This document shows, one piece after another, positions 27,354 to 38,456 of a DNA stretch of 64,000 nucleotides; the first letter of the stretch is position 1; each line of letters starts with the position of its first letter. The DNA comes from Cubamyces lactineus (Eukaryota; Basidiomycota; Agaricomycetes; Polyporales; Polyporaceae): positions 2,170,001 to 2,234,000 of the forward strand of contig JACDTU010000002.1 of the NCBI GenBank assembly GCA_022376465.1, in the 5' to 3' direction. The notes under the pieces are model-generated. The model was not told the origin of the DNA, ran no database searches, and saw only the letters and a list, made by a program, of their open reading frames with translations. A program made the translations under genes and the position numbers.

Positions 27354-28934
27354 TCACCAGTCATCATCCTCGGAGTCTGAATCGAACATGCCCACCGGCC
27401 GGGGTGCACCTGCTGGGTTTCCGGGACATGGTGCAGGTTGTAATAAATTGTTTGGATCAGCCTCGTCGTCTTCGTAGTCGCCAGCAGGTCCTCCGTAATC
27501 CTCGATCGACTCCTTTGAGAATCGGTGCCGGAGGGCGCGTTGCTCGTCGATCGCGATCGAGTTTGCCATGTCCTCCCACATGTAGCCCAGGAGCCTTGCA
27601 AAGCCAATCAGTGATATTTCTCAGCCAACTCGACATCGGGGAACCATACCTGCTCTCCCTCCCTGCACACCAGCTGGTCGGGTCGACGTCTTCGTATACC
27701 ACTCCATCGTCTTCGCCCCGTACAGGTGCCGTGTCTCGCACATTCAGTGCTTTGGCATTGTCAAGAATGGTGTTGTCGCGGGGAGACAGCTGCATCAGCG
27801 TCTCATACATGTCACGCACATCGACGATGTATACGGGGGGAGGGCGATGCGGCGGAGGCGGAGATCGTGGCCTCGAGTTGAGCTCCACCGCTGATGTGTG
27901 TCTGCGGGGTGAACGAGACCGCTCGCGTGTCCACTTTTCCTTCCTGTGTTGCCTGTACTCTTTGCTGTCGGAGACCGAGTCCCTCTGTCGCGTACGCCGG
28001 ACGTCCTGAGAATACAAGAGGTCTTTGATGCCAGTCTTCCACGCGGAGGTATCGACCCCGAAGGACTGGAGCACGCAGAGCGCCATCTTTTGGTTGTGAA
28101 CCAGTAGAATCTTCGGCTGAATAGACTGTTGTCCCTGCGTAGACCCGAAGGTATTTAGCAGAAGTGTTCGAATGGTGTTTCTGGGCGAGTACTGCGAGAT
28201 ATCTGGAAGGAACTGCTCATGACACAGTCAGTGTCATCTTCAGGCAGTTATCCAATAACACCAGTACCAGCTTCCTTCTCCTTGGATTGCTCAAGTAACG
28301 ATCCTCTTCGACGAAATAGTGCGAGGTCGACATTGCCCTCAAGTCGTCCGAGTCTGTTGGAGAATTGAACTCGGTCCAACCAACGTCGAGAACCCTGGGA
28401 TCAGCTTGTCGTTCATCTAGCGGTCGGGTATCGGATGCCCAAGTGTTGAACGCGAACGAGAATATCTGGACGTCCTGGAACCATGGGGCAAGCTGCAGCG
28501 CGTAGTGGTAGGGCTGCTCGATGCTGCTCTGGCAAAGCCGGTAGAAGACTCTGGATGTGCCAGTAATACAGGTGAGTTGAAAGACTTCACCGTAGGACTA
28601 GATCATATGCAACAAACCTTTGGTGTTCGAACGATGACCGAGCGATCCCAGCTGGAGATAGTTCATCCCCACCGGCGGTATACGCGGTGTTAGCCTTACT
28701 TCTGTCACGCGGCCTCCCATCGGTAGACTTCTTATTAGAGGTCAGCATGGCGAGTTTCGACGCAAGATCTAGTTTCGTGGGAAACTGGATGGGCGAAAGC
28801 GACTCGAATTCATGAGCTTGCCAAGGGCTTGCTCTCGGTTTTCCTAGACGCAATGTGTGGAACGCATCTGCCGGGAAGAGCAAATAAGAGGCGCCGCAGG
28901 GTCTGATACCTACAGTGACGTTCGCAAGGTCAGG
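27354..28934 (-). CDS. Gfd2/YDR514C-like RNase-H-fold protein
   Basis: A protein resembling the fungal Gfd2/YDR514C family, whose C-terminal domain has the fold of DEDD 3'-5' exonucleases; yeast Gfd2 was found as a multicopy partner of the mRNA export factor Dbp5. Visible blocks, in order: ALQLAPWFQDVQIFSFAFNT, DPRVLDVGWTEFNSP, TSHYFVEEDRYLSNPRRRKL, ILLVHNQKMALCVLQSFGVD, a basic Arg/Ser/Pro insert, VYIVDVRDMYETLMQ, and MWEDMANSIAIDEQRALRHR. The tail is acidic (MFDSDSEDDDW) with a TGA at 27354-27356. VLDVGWTE occupies the place of the first Asp-x-Glu exonuclease motif, but with wider spacing, so activity is uncertain. An exon with FHTLRLGKPRASPWQAHEFE continues upstream to about 28934, and one or more 5' exons beyond that are not resolved. 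Confidence 0.62.
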
Positions 28935-30102
28935 CTACCGAATTATGATTACAGTCAACGTGAGAGAACCAACCGAGGACGAGTTCCGCGCCATCGCTGC
29001 CCATCAACTTAGCTGCTAGAGCATCGTTGGAATTGTCTCTACCAGACGTATGCAATCAGGGCTTATAAACACGACCATTCAACTGATCCGTTTGGCTTCA
29101 TCTTACCGTACATGCGCTCTGAATCCGCCAATTTGATAGTATCTGACGGGCTGCATGCAAAGCGGGGGTGGGGGAGTGGGATAGCGCTGTGAGAGTCAGA
29201 GTTGAGAAGTACAACACGCGGTATATACGTTCTAACGCCGTGGCGTTCACCGTGCGACCCTGCAGCACGCCGCAGTACACGCGACGCGCCGTGGTCCCCA
29301 TCCCAGGGTTACCGCCGGCGGGGGGAACGTCGATCACGGCGACCTTCCGCTGGACCACTGCAAGTACAATCGTTGATTAGCGAATTTGGTGAACGGCCAA
29401 CTACCGCAGCGTGCAGGGGTTCCGCAACGGGATAATAAGTAGGATTGGGAACGGAAGCAAGAACTACAGTGCGTATGTACGGGACATTGTAGGACAAATA
29501 CATGCGAACATTCGATAGTCCACGTCCGTTCTGATTCATCGTCCCGTATAGTGGTACTGTGTAGGAGGGTGAGGTAACTGTTGGTGCAATGCCGAGAAGC
29601 GTATGCGTACGAGGAAAGGACAAGCAGCAGGAGAGGACGAAGAGCAAGCGAACTAGTCGGAACTAAAAGCACAAGAAGTAAACAAGAGCGCATTCCTCGA
29701 GAACCGGGATCGCAGCGGGAGTCATACCGTACGCGTACGTATGTATAGCAGAAGCGGCAGCGATTCGAACATAGACGTGGCGGAGTCATTATGGTAACTT
29801 TACGCTGCGATGGGACGCGACATAGATAGGGAAGGGGCGCTGCAGGCAGGCCGCGATGGTAATACACTGTATGAATGCAAGTCAAAAGAGAAGTGGAAAG
29901 GCGATACGGAAAGGAGAGGGGGACATCATATAGAGGCATACAAGAATATTAGTGCACACTGTACCAGATCCACCCGTCCGAGGGATGACGGTTCGTTTCT
30001 ATAGTGAAGACACGGACGCGGACTCGAGCACCTTGACGTCGCGGGAAGACGGTGACGCGATCGGAGACGGAGACGCGGGGCGTAGAGCCAAGACAACATG
30101 GT
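28935..30102. other. Intergenic, possibly with 5' exon of the Gfd2-like gene
   Basis: The left 170 bases probably include the unresolved first exon or exons of the Gfd2-like gene. The rest shows a 201-codon minus-strand frame (29939-29334) that is Cys/Ser/Leu-rich without motifs and is most likely noncoding, plus the 3' region of the YTH gene. Confidence 0.4.
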
Positions 30103-32982
30103 TTAGAAACCCTGCATGCCTCCGAGGCCCATGAAGTTCTGTCCGCCCACGACAGGCATCGGGCCGGGACTCGGGTTGCGCATTACGGATTGCATGGCGT
30201 GCGGGTTTGCGAACGGCGTGCCCATGTTCATTTGCATTTGAAGCATCGGGTTCATCCCCATCCCCATACCCATACCCATGTTCATGCCCATTTGCGGCAA
30301 GCCGCCCATCTGCTGTGCGGCGTAGGCAAGTGCGGCAGGGTTGGACATGGCAAAGGGGTGTTGACCCGTGTTCGACGGCGAAAGACTCTGGGGTTGGTTT
30401 CCAGTGGTTTGAACCCCCATGGGTGTTTGTGTGGGCGAGGAAGCGCCTTGGGAGAGAGCCTGCGCCTGCGCCTTTTGCATAGCTTGGAGCTGGGCACGGA
30501 TGAGATTCGGCACAACGCTGGCTTCGTGAATTCACTGACCTCATAGAAAGCGAAGTCCTGCAACAGTGAAGTTCGTGCAGGGTGAGTATGGAAGATGCGC
30601 AGCATCTCCTGGCCGGCATCAGGGAGGAGTTCCTGAGTATCGCGGGAGTTTGTGACGGGCTTCCGCTCCTGGGTGTTGCTGTATGTTGTGTCAGCTAGAC
30701 GTCAGTGAAACGGTCACCAAGGCGACATACTTGAGACGAATGTGACGAAGGCTAGCGTTAGGAATATCCCGCACGAAGATCCATCGGACCTTGAAGACGC
30801 CCTTCCACTTGTCAGAAGCCCAGACGGTCGAACTCCGAGTGTAATCCACCTAAACGTAGAATTGGTTACTCTGTCGTTCACAAGACACTGAGGGTGGTCC
30901 ACATACCGGCGTCAACATCTCAGCCATGCCGCAGAAGTGACCACTACGCGGCGGGTACCACGGTCAGAGAGGTTCTGATGGTATCGAATTCGTGCAAACT
31001 AACCTTGCATTGACACTGAAAAAGAGATAGATGGGTCCTCGGCCGGCAGTTTCTTTGAATGCCTTGTCAAGCCGCTTGTTCCCAGGGTCCGTCGAACTCC
31101 AGATCTCGTATTTCAGAGATTTGTGCACGTCATCCTCCGTGTAGGACTTGATGACGAAGTACCTCGCCTACACCCGAACTCAATCATTGCGGATCATGTA
31201 AGGTCGTGCTGAGTACTCACGAAGGCAGGCCGAGTATCGAACTCAACAGGGTTGTAGCCCTTGGTCGCGATCAGCGTGGGCACGTCGATAGGTGACGTGA
31301 TGAAGCCGTCCACGTTGGCGTTCTGGGGGTTCTGGCTCTGGTTCTGAGTCTGTCCGCCTTGTCCTCCAGTGTTGTTGTTGACGGAGGAGGGTCCCATGCG
31401 AGGCGCTTGGGCTTGGTTCAAGTACTGTGAAGGGATGGATGGCACGCTGGGAATACCCTGGCCGTTCCCCTCTGTGGTCATCTTGCCCTGCTGATACAGC
31501 TGCTGCAAACTGGGGTTGGATGCGCGACCAACAAGGAGACGCTCCTTGTTGTCCCACGGGGTGCCACCGGACGCAGTGAATGCACGATCACGGTGGTGAG
31601 GCTGCGGTTGCTGCTGCTGCTGCTGCTGCTGATCCTCACGGTTCGTCTGTGGGCCAGGCTGTCCCTGCTGAGAAAGACCGTGGCCGATTGGTGGAACGTA
31701 AGGAGAAGCGCTCTGGACGGAGCTCTGGTTGTTGCGACCATCCAAATCCGTAACGAGCTGCAGCTTCCTTGAGGCTGCTCCGCCGCCGTTGCCACCACGG
31801 ATCCCGGGAGCATTCATGGGAGGAGGGTGGGAAGGGTTGAAGCGTGGAGGGTGGACGGATTGGCCCTGCTGGACGCTTGCATATTGTTGATTGATCTCGA
31901 GCTGGGAGAGGGCGCGCGAGACATCGTCAATCGCAGCGTTGTTGTTCCCGGTGTTGCCTCCGTAGGAACCAGCATTGTTGTTGCCCAATTGGGTGCGCCA
32001 TTCGCCACCAGGCGTACTCCAGGGGGAAGAGCGACCGATGGGACTGCCAGGATACTGGCTACCTGTTTGCCCCGAGAGGGCGAAGTACGAGTCCTCATCC
32101 GCTCGAACGCTTTCGTTATCATCGTCAGCGTTCGTAGGACTAGGGCTCTGACCACCGGAGTAGGGTACCCCCTGTGCGCCTTTGACCCCCACCTGGAGGG
32201 TGCCTGCACGCTTGAGGCCGGCTGCCAAGCGCCGCACCGATGCAGTAGCAGTAGGATAGTTGAGACTTTGGTGCCTTCGCACACCGCCTGCTCCAGCAGC
32301 GCCAGGAGGAGGTGAAGGGATATTGGGCAGTCCGCCCGCGAAATGGGGAGATAACGGTGATGCTGACGCCGATGAGTCGGCCATGCCGTGCCCGTGGTCA
32401 GAGACTGACATGCCAGGATGCTGATACGTGAATTATGAGTATGAGGATGATTGTATAGCATGGGGACACGGCGAATGCATACCTCGTCTTCGTTCCGGAA
32501 GCCCTGCACATCACGTTCCCATTCGTCTTCGTCGCCCTCGTGGCCAGCGATGGCGGATAGACTGTTCAGAGCGCGAGGGGTATGGGAGCCAGGTTGTCTT
32601 CCTGCTTGACTTCCAAAAGCTGAGAGGCACGATCAGAAGATGCTCTCTTGTAACTATATAACATGCCCGATCGAATGGGTGCAAGACTAAATAAGCTGTA
32701 CATACCACGATGGTATCTGGTCGGCAATGACGCCTGCCTATGAAGCGAGGACTTCTCGCCTACAGCACCGATGCCACCAACCCAGTCCTGGTCCACAAGC
32801 TCATCGTCGTTCCACAACTGCTCTGCTTGCGGATCATCAAGGTCGCCGAGAGCGATTTTGGAGGTGGGTCGGGCGGTACGCGATGAGGCAGAGATGGTGT
32901 GATGCCTACGAACGCCACCTGTGTTTGCGGTGGCGGCAGAGCCTGGCGGGGGAGAAATTGGGTTTCCTGACTGTGAAGACAT
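30103..32982 (-). CDS. YTH-domain RNA-binding protein (m6A reader)
   Basis: A cytoplasmic or nuclear reader of N6-methyladenosine in mRNA. The start ATG at 32980-32982 gives [14 protein letters not shown]. The N-terminal two thirds are long, disordered and rich in Ser, Pro, Asn and Gln, including a run of seven to eight Gln near 31610 and a repeated motif GGVRRHH/GGVRRHQ in two exons. The YTH domain begins after an intron near 31190: [96 protein letters not shown] and [11 protein letters not shown]. The Trp residues in EIWSS and TVWAS correspond to cage positions that hold the methyl group. The C-terminal tail has a Met/Gly repeat near 30240-30290 and ends GGMQGF at TAA 30103-30105. Head-to-head with the TilS gene. 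Confidence 0.93.
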
Positions 32983-33366
32983 GAGAGCAAAGGAAGGAGG
33001 ATGAAGATGGAGAAGAGCAAAGGGGATTGAGGATCTGAAGCGAGAGTCGTAGAAGAAAAGATGGAAATCTAAGCAGCAGCTGCTGTTCGCAGTCTCCGGC
33101 CGGCCACTGCAGCCAATTAGCACTACGCTGCCGCCGTCCCCGGCCGAATGCGGTGATGTCCCACCGAGTGCACGTGACACCCAACCGCGTTTCCAGCGCC
33201 TACGCGCACTCGTCCCACTGGCGAGAGCTGTCGAGACTTTGCAGATCGTCCTTCCCATTCGTCTCCCGCACGCTGCTGTCACCTCTGGGCTCACCTCCGT
33301 TGGAATGCTATGGCAACCGGTTGCATAAGAAAGTGATCTTGCATACCGTACTTGACCTCCGAAATA
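32983..33366. promoter_or_regulatory. Divergent intergenic region, YTH gene / TilS gene
   Basis: This stretch of 384 bases between opposed start codons must hold both promoters. The half next to the YTH start is purine-rich on the plus strand (about 32985-33065), which is CT-rich in the direction of YTH transcription, a common feature of fungal core promoters and leaders. Confidence 0.45.
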
Positions 33367-35364
33367 ATGCCCGGCCCAATACCACCAATCACAACCGCGG
33401 AATTCTTCCAATATTTCCAGCGATGCATCCCTCCAACGGGCTGGTCACACAGGATAGGTGTGTATCTATAGACTTAGACAAGAGCTCATATTGACATCAG
33501 CCTGTAGCGGTGGCGAATTCGGGTGGACCCGACTCTACTGCGCTGTTGTTTCTGCTGAACGCGCTTCTGCAGGAACGCGCAGGTGAGTACGGTCCAACGT
33601 ACAGCCATGTTGCCTATGATGCCGACTCGAATTCTCAGCACTCAAGTTCCCGCCGGAACAATACAAACCGGGATCCCCTCGTGCTACTCCCGGTGTGCCT
33701 AAAGAGGTGGTCTCCATCCACGTCAATCACAGTCTGCAGGATGCCGCATCTATCATGGAATCTGTCGCCATTCAGTCGGCGGAACGGCTTGGTATTCGCC
33801 ACAGTACGGAGAAGATCCCATGGGGTGAACCCCCTTACCCTACTCGAAAAGATGTCGACGAGAAGGTCGCGCGCGAAGCAAGATATCATAGACTGTTCAG
33901 AGCCACGCAAGAGTTCAGAACGAACGTTATTGCTTTCGGGCATCATGCAGACGACCAAGTCGAGACCGCCATCATGCGTATGTCGCAGGGTAGTAGTAGT
34001 AGAGGACTCGCTGCTATGCGCCCAGTACGCCGATGGGGTATGGGAAAGAGAGAGCAGGGCTTCTTCTCCTTCGGAGCAGAAGGCATGCGCAGTTGGATAG
34101 TACGGCCCTTCCTTCCTGTGAGCAAGGTAAGCATGGATGCTCAAATTCGGCGAAAGTCTCGAAAGGTGCTAGAGGATATCCGCAGGATAGGATATTGGCA
34201 ACTTGCGAAGCGAACAAGCTCGACTACGTCAATGATCCGACTAACTTCCAACCCGGTCTGACGTTCCGGAATGGCGTGCGGAATATCTTGTCTACAAAGG
34301 TTCGCCACATACTCATCTGGCGGTCACTCGAATTCACACGTCAGTGTACGTGTAGGCTCAAGACTCGTTGGTATACCTTACTAGCAAGGGCCAAGCAAAG
34401 ATCAAGATTGAACCCTACATTGAACAGCTTCGCGCCATGGTACCTCACGTACACCCCAAAGAACAATTACGGGATGCCGTTCGTCTCTATGGCATGCGTC
34501 TTGAAGAAGTGGACGCGCGAGGTGTGGCCCCTCGCCCTTCCGTACCAGATCATGATACTCATACGACATTATACAGCTACCAATATCCTTCTGCGCGCTC
34601 GTATGCCCTCACCGCCCTCCACGCTCCTGCTCAAGAGCCGCGAGCTTGCGGAAGCGACAGACGACGATGTTCGCATAGGGCTAATCCGCCGCTCTCTCCG
34701 CTTCGTCAGCCACGGACCGTGGGGCTCCGTCTGGTCCGAAGCTAGTGGGGACCGTGACACTCTTCGTCGCATTGCGGAGGTGCTCTGGCCCAGCAAACCC
34801 CGTCCGCCATACTCAGAGTTACCCATCGATCCCAAGACAGGACTGCCGGAAGACCCTAGAAGAACGTTTTCTGCAGGAGCCGGCGTCGTCGGCTACCCGG
34901 TCGTGATAAAGCTCAGAGACGGCTCCATCCGTTTCCGCTCGCCCGAGAAGGGCGAAGTGGAAGGTTGGATCTTCGCGCGTACACCCCCTTACTCAAAGGC
35001 TCGCGCGAGCACCGAAGCGTATGCTATCGCCGACGTCACGGATGAGCTTCTCGCAGCACACGCAGCAGGCGAGAACGAGTATCGAACGCTGTACGACCAC
35101 CGGTTTGAGCTCGTCTTCGACCTCGCTCGCAAACTGCCGCACGTCATCCGGGATGAGCTTGAGAGACGTCATACACGCATCGTCATCCACCCTGACACAC
35201 GATGGGTACTGCCGAAAGTCATGCTGGAGGACAAGGGGACGAAGGAGAGGTGTATTGGGAAATACCTCTGGCACTTGCCTGGGTGGAAAGATACGCGGAG
35301 GCGGCCAATGAAGTTCCAGAGTTGGATAGATATGAGATTTGTACGTAGTCTAGAGGCCGTCTAA
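33367..35364 (+). CDS. TILS: tRNA(Ile)-lysidine synthase, mitochondrial type (TilS)
   Basis: A PP-loop ATPase that joins lysine to C34 of the CAU anticodon of tRNA(Ile), presumably for mitochondrial tRNA. Start ATG at 33367: MPGPIPPITTAEFFQYFQRC. A GTGTGT donor near 33463 and a TAG acceptor near 33505 restore the frame to HRIAVANSGGPDSTALLFLL, with SGGPDS as the nucleotide loop. Then come VVSIHVNHSLQDAASI, VAREARYHRLF, IAFGHHADDQVETAIMRM (the HHADDQxET motif), GLAAMRPVRRWGMGK and WIVRPFLPVSK. Further short introns lead to LDYVNDPTNF and RNGVRNIL, the usual Asp/Asn/Arg block. The C-terminal exons are long (to SWIDMRFVRSLEAV, TAG or equivalent at 35362-35364) and diverge from bacterial TilS. 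The final intron is optional; reading through gives a natural end. It is tail-to-tail with the Srp40-like gene. Confidence 0.88.
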
Positions 35365-35482
35365 CTGATGCCTCTGTGCGTACCCGATATTGCCGTAGTC
35401 CGTGGTGAATGGATCCGGGCCTGTGAAGCTGCATTACTGCAGTATACACTACCTGACACAGAGGGCACTTATACCGAAGTTA

Positions 35483-37057
35483 CTAATCGTTGAACTTGAT
35501 ACTGTAACTCTCCATCTAGAAGAGTTGTCAATGATTCCACACCAGACTTTGAGTAGCGGAGAGGACCCACTGTGATCTCGCCTCCACGGTAGCTCCCTCG
35601 CTTCTTCTTGTTCTTCTCCTTCCTAAATCCTGCACCACGCGTCACAATCAGGTCTCGTGCGGCTTTTGCACCGTAGTCCGAGGCGCTGGCACCCTGTATG
35701 GACAGGTGAGTATAGACATCTCACAGGTTTCGGTTGGCAGCAATTACCCTCGACTCAAAGCGGTTGTCCTTCAGCCGCTCGTCAGCAAACTTGACCTGCT
35801 CCGGCTTCACCCTCTGGAAGGGAGTGTTGCTCTTCCTGGGCTTCTTCCCATTCTTCTCGTTGCCGTTGTGCTTCCCGTCAGGTTTGGGAGTCGCGCTTTG
35901 GCTGTCCTTGGGCGTTTCTGACTCCCGCGCATTATGCGTCACTGCGGTGGGTACAGATGCACCGTCCTCGTCTGTGCGCCGCTTCTTGGTCACTTTGACT
36001 TCGTCTTTGCCGGCATCCGCTTTCGCCTTCTTCTCAGACTTCTTCTCCGTCTCGTCGTCGGAGTCAGAGTCCGAGTCGTCCGAGGATGAATCAGAGTCTG
36101 AGGAGTCAGAAGACGAAGTAGAGTCCGAGTCCTCAGAGGAGTCCGAGGAAGACGAATCCGAGGAAGAAGAGTCCGAGGACGATTCCTGTGTCTTCTTCAC
36201 AGTAGCCTTCTTCACTTCAGCCTTCTTGACATCCTTCGCTTTTGTCTTGCTCTTCTTCTCATCGTCACTGTCACTATCGTCATCGCTGCTTGAGCTATCA
36301 TCCGAATCGGAGTCAGAGTCAGACTCGTCGGTTGGCAGCGTCTTGCTCGAAGGCGCAGGGGAAGCAGGCTTGGCTTTCGACATTTGGGCCGAGGTCGCTT
36401 TGGCTTCTGTATATATGAATATGAGCTGTGACATTCCGTTATCGTGGTAATGGTAGAGGCTTACTTGACTTTGCCTTTGAGCTCGACGAAGAGGAAGAAG
36501 AGGAGGACGCTGCTTTGCGTCAGCGGTAATCCTGTCAGGTCTTAGACAAGCTAGGATGTATAGTGTAACAGCTCACAGGAGTCAGAGTCAGAATCGGAGT
36601 CTGACGAGTCTGAACTGGAGCTTGAGCTCGATTCTTCAGAGGAAGCTACCAGACAATCAGTAAGAGATAGAAGCAGTAAGATCGAACACATACATTCAGA
36701 ATCCGAGTCTGAGTCTGAACTGTCGCTCCTGATATTGTTGGCCGAGAATCACCACACGAGTATATGAATACTCACGATGAGTTCGAAGCTGACTTCTCTT
36801 TCAGCTCTTTCCACTCCTTGATGATGACGTCCAGTGAGGGACCGTCGGACGCCATGCCGTCTTTGAGTACAACAACATCCTTGACGGCCTTCTTCAAGGC
36901 TTCAGCCGCCTTGCTGTGTTCTTTCTTGAGCAAGAACGAGTATATGTAGGTGTATGTGGCTGAACCCATGAGTAAGTGACCGGCCCGTATAGGCTGCCTT
37001 CAGTTTGTGTTGCTCACCAGCGAGGTTGCCATCAACGGAAGCTTGCTGAACAGCCAT
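35483..37057 (-). CDS. SRP40: Nucleolar phosphoprotein Srp40/Nopp140
   Basis: A LisH-containing, Ser/Asp-rich nucleolar chaperone of snoRNPs. Start ATG at 37055-37057: MAVQQASVDGNLA, joined through an intron to ATYTYIYSFLLKKEHSKAAE, which forms the LisH-like dimerisation domain. The middle is built of acidic Ser/Asp/Glu blocks, expected casein kinase 2 targets, alternating with Lys/Ala-rich segments. The block between 36300 and 36040 is the longest, and several very short exons upstream (36470-36770) encode more of the same. The C-terminal SRP40 domain is clear: KSNTPFQRVKPEQVKFADER, LKDNRFESR, KAARDLIVTRGAGFRKEK, RGSYRGGEIT. A final intron (GTGGGT to CTAG) is needed to reach MESYSIKFND and the TAG at 35483-35485, the family's normal end; without it the frame runs into an unrelated tail. 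Confidence 0.92.
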
Positions 37058-37331
37058 TCTCTACGTATCCCTCTCCACCACAATAGCGCAGCACGACCCA
37101 AGAACAAGACCGAGAGGCAAGAGACAGCGGTGCGGGGAAGCGAGACCAGCCAAGTTATGCTGCGTTCAAGCCAATCAGGTGCGCGAATCCTGAAATTTCT
37201 GCAGCCACCACAAGCAAACAAGCGCAAAGCAAAGGATCAGTATGTGGGCGCCTATACATCAAACAAGCGCCCGTGATCGAGACTGCGCGCGCAGGCTCGC
37301 GTAGATCATCTGCATTCCCACCCCAACGACG
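37058..37331. promoter_or_regulatory. Divergent intergenic region, SRP40 / lumazine synthase
   Basis: These 274 bases separate two diverging start codons. No TATA box or other named element is evident. Confidence 0.4.
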
Positions 37332-38024
37332 ATGTCCGACTCTATCAAAGGGCCCGCTGCGCCGCCGACGAAGCTCGACGGCTCGCCTTTGCGCATTGCT
37401 ATCGTGCATTCGCGATGGAACAAGACTGTCATCGATGCACTGGTCGCGGGTACGATCGCAAAGCTGAAGGAGACGGGCGTGAAGGAGTCCAACATCGTCG
37501 TCCAGTCCGTTCCGGGCAGCTTCGAGTTGCCTTTGGCCTGTTCAAAGTGCGTCACGGTCAGAGTTTACTATTGCATGTGCTCATTGGGATCTCTGCTCCG
37601 TAGGGTCATCTCTGGCTCGCATGTGCAGGCTGGCGCCACCGCGACCGATCTCCTCGGCGGCCTGACTTCACTCGCATCGCCCAATCCCAATTCACGTACC
37701 TCCACCCCTGCACCGCAAGTTGTGTCCATGCCCCAGCAGCCTTTCGACGCCGTCATTGCCATTGGCGTCCTCATCAAGGGCTCGACCATGCACTTCGAGT
37801 ACATCTGCGACTCCGTCTCGCACGCATTGATGCGCGTTCAGCTTGACACTGGTGTTCCAGTTATCTTTGGCGTCCTTACTGCACTCACGGACGACCAGGC
37901 GTTGGAGCGGGCGGGCATTGGCCGCGGTGCAAGCAAGGGCCACAACCATGGCGAGGACTGGGCGTTGGCTGCGGTAGAGATGGCCTCGCATTCCAGGAAG
38001 TGGTCAGAGGGCAAGTTCAACTAA
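37332..38024 (+). CDS. RIB4: 6,7-dimethyl-8-ribityllumazine synthase
   Basis: The penultimate enzyme of riboflavin synthesis, condensing 5-amino-6-ribitylamino-uracil with 3,4-dihydroxy-2-butanone 4-phosphate. Two exons, 37332-37546 and 37604-38024, give 211 residues. Visible motifs are RIAIVHSRWNKTVIDALVAG near the N-terminus, VVQSVPGSFELPLACSK, and then FDAVIAIGVLIKGSTMHFEY with the catalytic His, followed by VSHALMRVQLDTGVPVIFGV and LTDDQALERAG. The core matches the icosahedral or pentameric enzyme. It is longer than yeast Rib4 (169 residues) because of an insert after ATDLLGG (SLASPNPNSRTSTPAPQ), a surface loop that many fungal orthologues carry in some form. The gene ends with SEGKFN and a TAA. 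Confidence 0.95.
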   Translation: MSDSIKGPAAPPTKLDGSPLRIAIVHSRWNKTVIDALVAGTIAKLKETGVKESNIVVQSVPGSFELPLACSKCVTVRVYYCMCSLGSLLRRVISGSHVQAGATATDLLGGLTSLASPNPNSRTSTPAPQVVSMPQQPFDAVIAIGVLIKGSTMHFEYICDSVSHALMRVQLDTGVPVIFGVLTALTDDQALERAGIGRGASKGHNHGEDWALAAVEMASHSRKWSEGKFN

Positions 38025-38456
38025 GCGGTTCGGATTGGGTCTGGTGTAGGATGGACATTTGTACGTGTGCAGAAGTAAACAAACCATGTATCTATTTGCA
38101 TCCAAATGCGACGGTTGTGTTGCAATGTGCGAGCGGGGCGAGCTTGGCTAGCGCTTGAGCGGATTGAGTGCTCTTCGGTCCCGTTCTCCAAGGAACCCTA
38201 ACTGCTACTTTAGTCGGCCGCCATGATCGCCTCTTGGCTTTCGACTTCATCGACCTCGGCTACCCGTCTGGCTCTGTTCATATCCAACGACAGCGTCCAA
38301 CATTCACGAAGGACCTGACCGCCGCCTGCAAATTCCTGCGCGACTGCCTATTGAAACAACGAACTGTAGTCTGCATTGCTCGATTGGCCTTCATAAGCTC
38401 GTCCTGGCTGCCTTCAAGTCGACTACTAGTCTCGCGCGAACAAACACGACGCAAGG
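38025..38456. other. Intergenic between RIB4 and GTR1
   Basis: 432 bases containing the RIB4 3' end and the GTR1 promoter. A 112-codon plus-strand frame here is only the GTR1 leader region read in a chance frame. Confidence 0.4.

Noticed and set aside
29334..29939. A 201-codon minus-strand frame
   Set aside because: Cys-, Ser- and Leu-rich low-information translation without domains, splice extension or homology that I can recognise; probably chance.
35365..35482. An extra TilS exon after a GTACGT donor near 35341
   Set aside because: It would extend the protein with a tail lacking any TilS character and run antisense into the SRP40 3' exon; the read-through end at 35364 is natural.
35734..36450. 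A 238-codon plus-strand frame rich in Ser and Glu
   Set aside because: It is the antisense shadow of the Ser/Asp repeat of the Srp40 gene, whose minus-strand frame has the conserved C-terminal domain.
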